Source: an uncultured Rothia sp.
GTDB taxonomy: Bacteria; Actinomycetota; Actinomycetes; Actinomycetales; Micrococcaceae
Assembly: GCF_937976295.1 (NCBI RefSeq)
Contig: NZ_CALJRY010000186.1
Coordinates: forward strand, 1-5,661
Direction: 5' to 3'
Length of the DNA: 5,661 nucleotides
Shown here piece after piece: positions 5,320-5,661 of this stretch. Numbering within the stretch: position 1 is the first letter of the stretch; every line of letters starts with the position of its first letter. The translations under genes were made by a program, and so were the position numbers. Below the pieces are notes generated by a model, which saw nothing but the letters and a program-made list of their open reading frames with translations, made no database searches and was not told where the DNA came from.

Positions 5320-5389
5320 CCCCGTCCCGTAGCTTATTTTGCGCCTTGACTAGGTGTTTTATAGGCTTCGGGGCGGGGGTTTCGCCCTG
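5320..5389 (+). terminator. Post-dnaA hairpin segment with two competing pairings (possible terminator)
   Basis: CCCCGTCCCG (5320-5329) can pair along all 10 positions with CGGGGCGGGG (5369-5378), counting one U-G, across a 39-nt loop. The same right arm can instead form a compact hairpin, 5369-5375 with 5383-5389 (seven pairs including one G-U, 7-nt loop). The following sequence has only ATTTTAG (5399-5405), so termination is likely weak or factor-dependent. Confidence 0.4.
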
Positions 5390-5431
5390 GGTTCAAGGAT
5401 TTTAGCGACTCGAAACACTGGATTTTCGGGG

Positions 5432-5440
5432 TGTGGATAA
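5432..5440 (-). promoter_or_regulatory. DnaA box, perfect (TGTGGATAA on plus strand)
   Basis: The only exact consensus box seen downstream of dnaA. It lies 24 bp before the nested inverted repeat and the AT-rich core, a likely anchor for DnaA loading. Confidence 0.85.
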
Positions 5441-5464
5441 GCTGTGCTTTAACTCATGCGTTCG

Positions 5465-5576
5465 TGTGGACGTTAAGTGCATGAATATTCAAAAGGTGTG
5501 GAATTGAGTAAATGCATAAATATCCATACACAATGCATCCTCAATGCTGAGTAGATTCTTCCACTTAATGTCCACA
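5465..5576. repeat. Large nested inverted repeat enclosing the AT-rich core of oriC
   Basis: The outer arms TGTGGACGTTAAGTG (5465-5479) and CACTTAATGTCCACA (5562-5576) are complementary at 14 of 15 positions. After three unmatched bases, GAAT (5483-5486) pairs with ATTC (5555-5558). Inside lies a second dyad, ATTGAG (5503-5508) with CTCAAT (5540-5545) and ATGCAT (5512-5517) with ATGCAT (5533-5538), almost on the same centre near 5521-5525. The outer ends are DnaA-box-like: TGTGGACGT, and ATGTCCACA at 5568-5576, one base from the TTGTCCACA form used in several actinobacteria. Confidence 0.75.
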
Positions 5577-5610
5577 GGCTACTTCCGCGTCATTGCAGGC
5601 AAGGAAGGGG

Positions 5611-5628
5611 TTTTCCACCGTTTCCACA
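5611..5628 (+). promoter_or_regulatory. Two directly adjoining DnaA-box-like sites
   Basis: TTTTCCACC (5611-5619) is followed with no gap by GTTTCCACA (5620-5628). Each matches TTATCCACA at 7 of 9 positions and both face the same way. The first shares a 12-base block with the inverted pair upstream of dnaA (3457-3468). Confidence 0.5.
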
Positions 5629-5661
5629 AGCGTTAACAATACTACTGTACTTAAAGAAAAA

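Larger units (their letters stand above)
5308..5661. other. dnaA-dnaN intergenic region, probable oriC (continues past window)
   Basis: No gene is supported. In actinobacteria the functional origin usually lies between dnaA and dnaN, and this stretch fits. It contains one perfect DnaA box (5432-5440), degenerate boxes at 5465-5473, 5497-5505, 5520-5528, 5568-5576 and 5611-5628, and an AT-rich core. By hand count about one third of 5480-5558 is G+C, far below the flanking genes. The core is enclosed by a large inverted repeat (5465-5576). The first 90 bases (5308-5400) are GC-rich and can form hairpins after dnaA. dnaN itself is not reached. Confidence 0.8.

Noticed and set aside
5337..5365. 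Possible dnaN promoter with TATAGG as -10
   Set aside because: There is no acceptable -35 at the right distance, and it is far from any visible start. The TACTGT near the window end was equally weak.
1..5661. CRISPR array, insertion sequence, tRNA or other accessory system
   Set aside because: No regularly spaced repeats, transposase-like protein, terminal repeats or tRNA-like fold were seen; the content is core oriC-region genes.

Overview
The window is a bacterial chromosomal replication-origin neighbourhood with the conserved order rsmG-khpB(jag)-yidC-yidD-rnpA-rpmH <- | -> dnaA - oriC. The first six genes are on the minus strand and dnaA is on the plus strand. The organism looks like a high-GC Gram-positive of the Micrococcaceae, most likely Rothia or a close relative. 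The reasons are the GC-rich coding sequence, frequent GTG starts, a DnaA with a long Pro/Ala/acidic linker, an actinobacterial YidC without a lipobox, and a KhpB with an acidic N-terminus in place of a Jag_N domain. The genus is inferred from protein flavour and was not checked by a search.

Minus-strand block (1-3020): rpmH (ribosomal protein L34), rnpA (RNase P protein), yidD and yidC (membrane-protein insertion), khpB/jag (KH-R3H RNA-binding protein) and the 5' part of rsmG (16S rRNA m7G methyltransferase, cut by the window edge). A good promoter sits about 120 bp upstream of rpmH. Two strong hairpins lie inside the block: a perfect 19-bp stem between rpmH and rnpA, and a 15-bp stem between yidC and khpB. 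Neither has an adjacent U-tract, so they look like partial terminators, processing sites or stability elements that set different expression levels along one operon. rnpA and yidD overlap by GTGA, and yidD starts on GTG behind an excellent Shine-Dalgarno sequence. The block links RNA processing, ribosome supply and membrane insertion.

rpmH-dnaA intergenic region (3021-3600): this holds the rpmH promoter and leader, then a cluster of DnaA boxes. There are two perfect TTATCCACA sites, several near matches and a face-to-face inverted pair, placed just upstream of a candidate dnaA -10 element. That arrangement suggests DnaA autoregulation and possibly an origin sub-region. The dnaA leader can form a GC-rich hairpin, and dnaA has a poor Shine-Dalgarno sequence, unlike its neighbours.

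dnaA (3601-5307) is intact, with all AAA+ and DNA-binding motifs. Downstream, 5308-5661 is the start of the dnaA-dnaN gap. It has a GC-rich alternative-hairpin segment, then one perfect and several degenerate DnaA boxes around an AT-rich core. The most notable structure is there: a large nested inverted repeat of about 112 bp (5465-5576) whose outer arms end in DnaA-box-like sequences and enclose the AT-rich core. No mobile element, CRISPR array, tRNA or rRNA gene was seen, and the gene content is core chromosomal rather than accessory.
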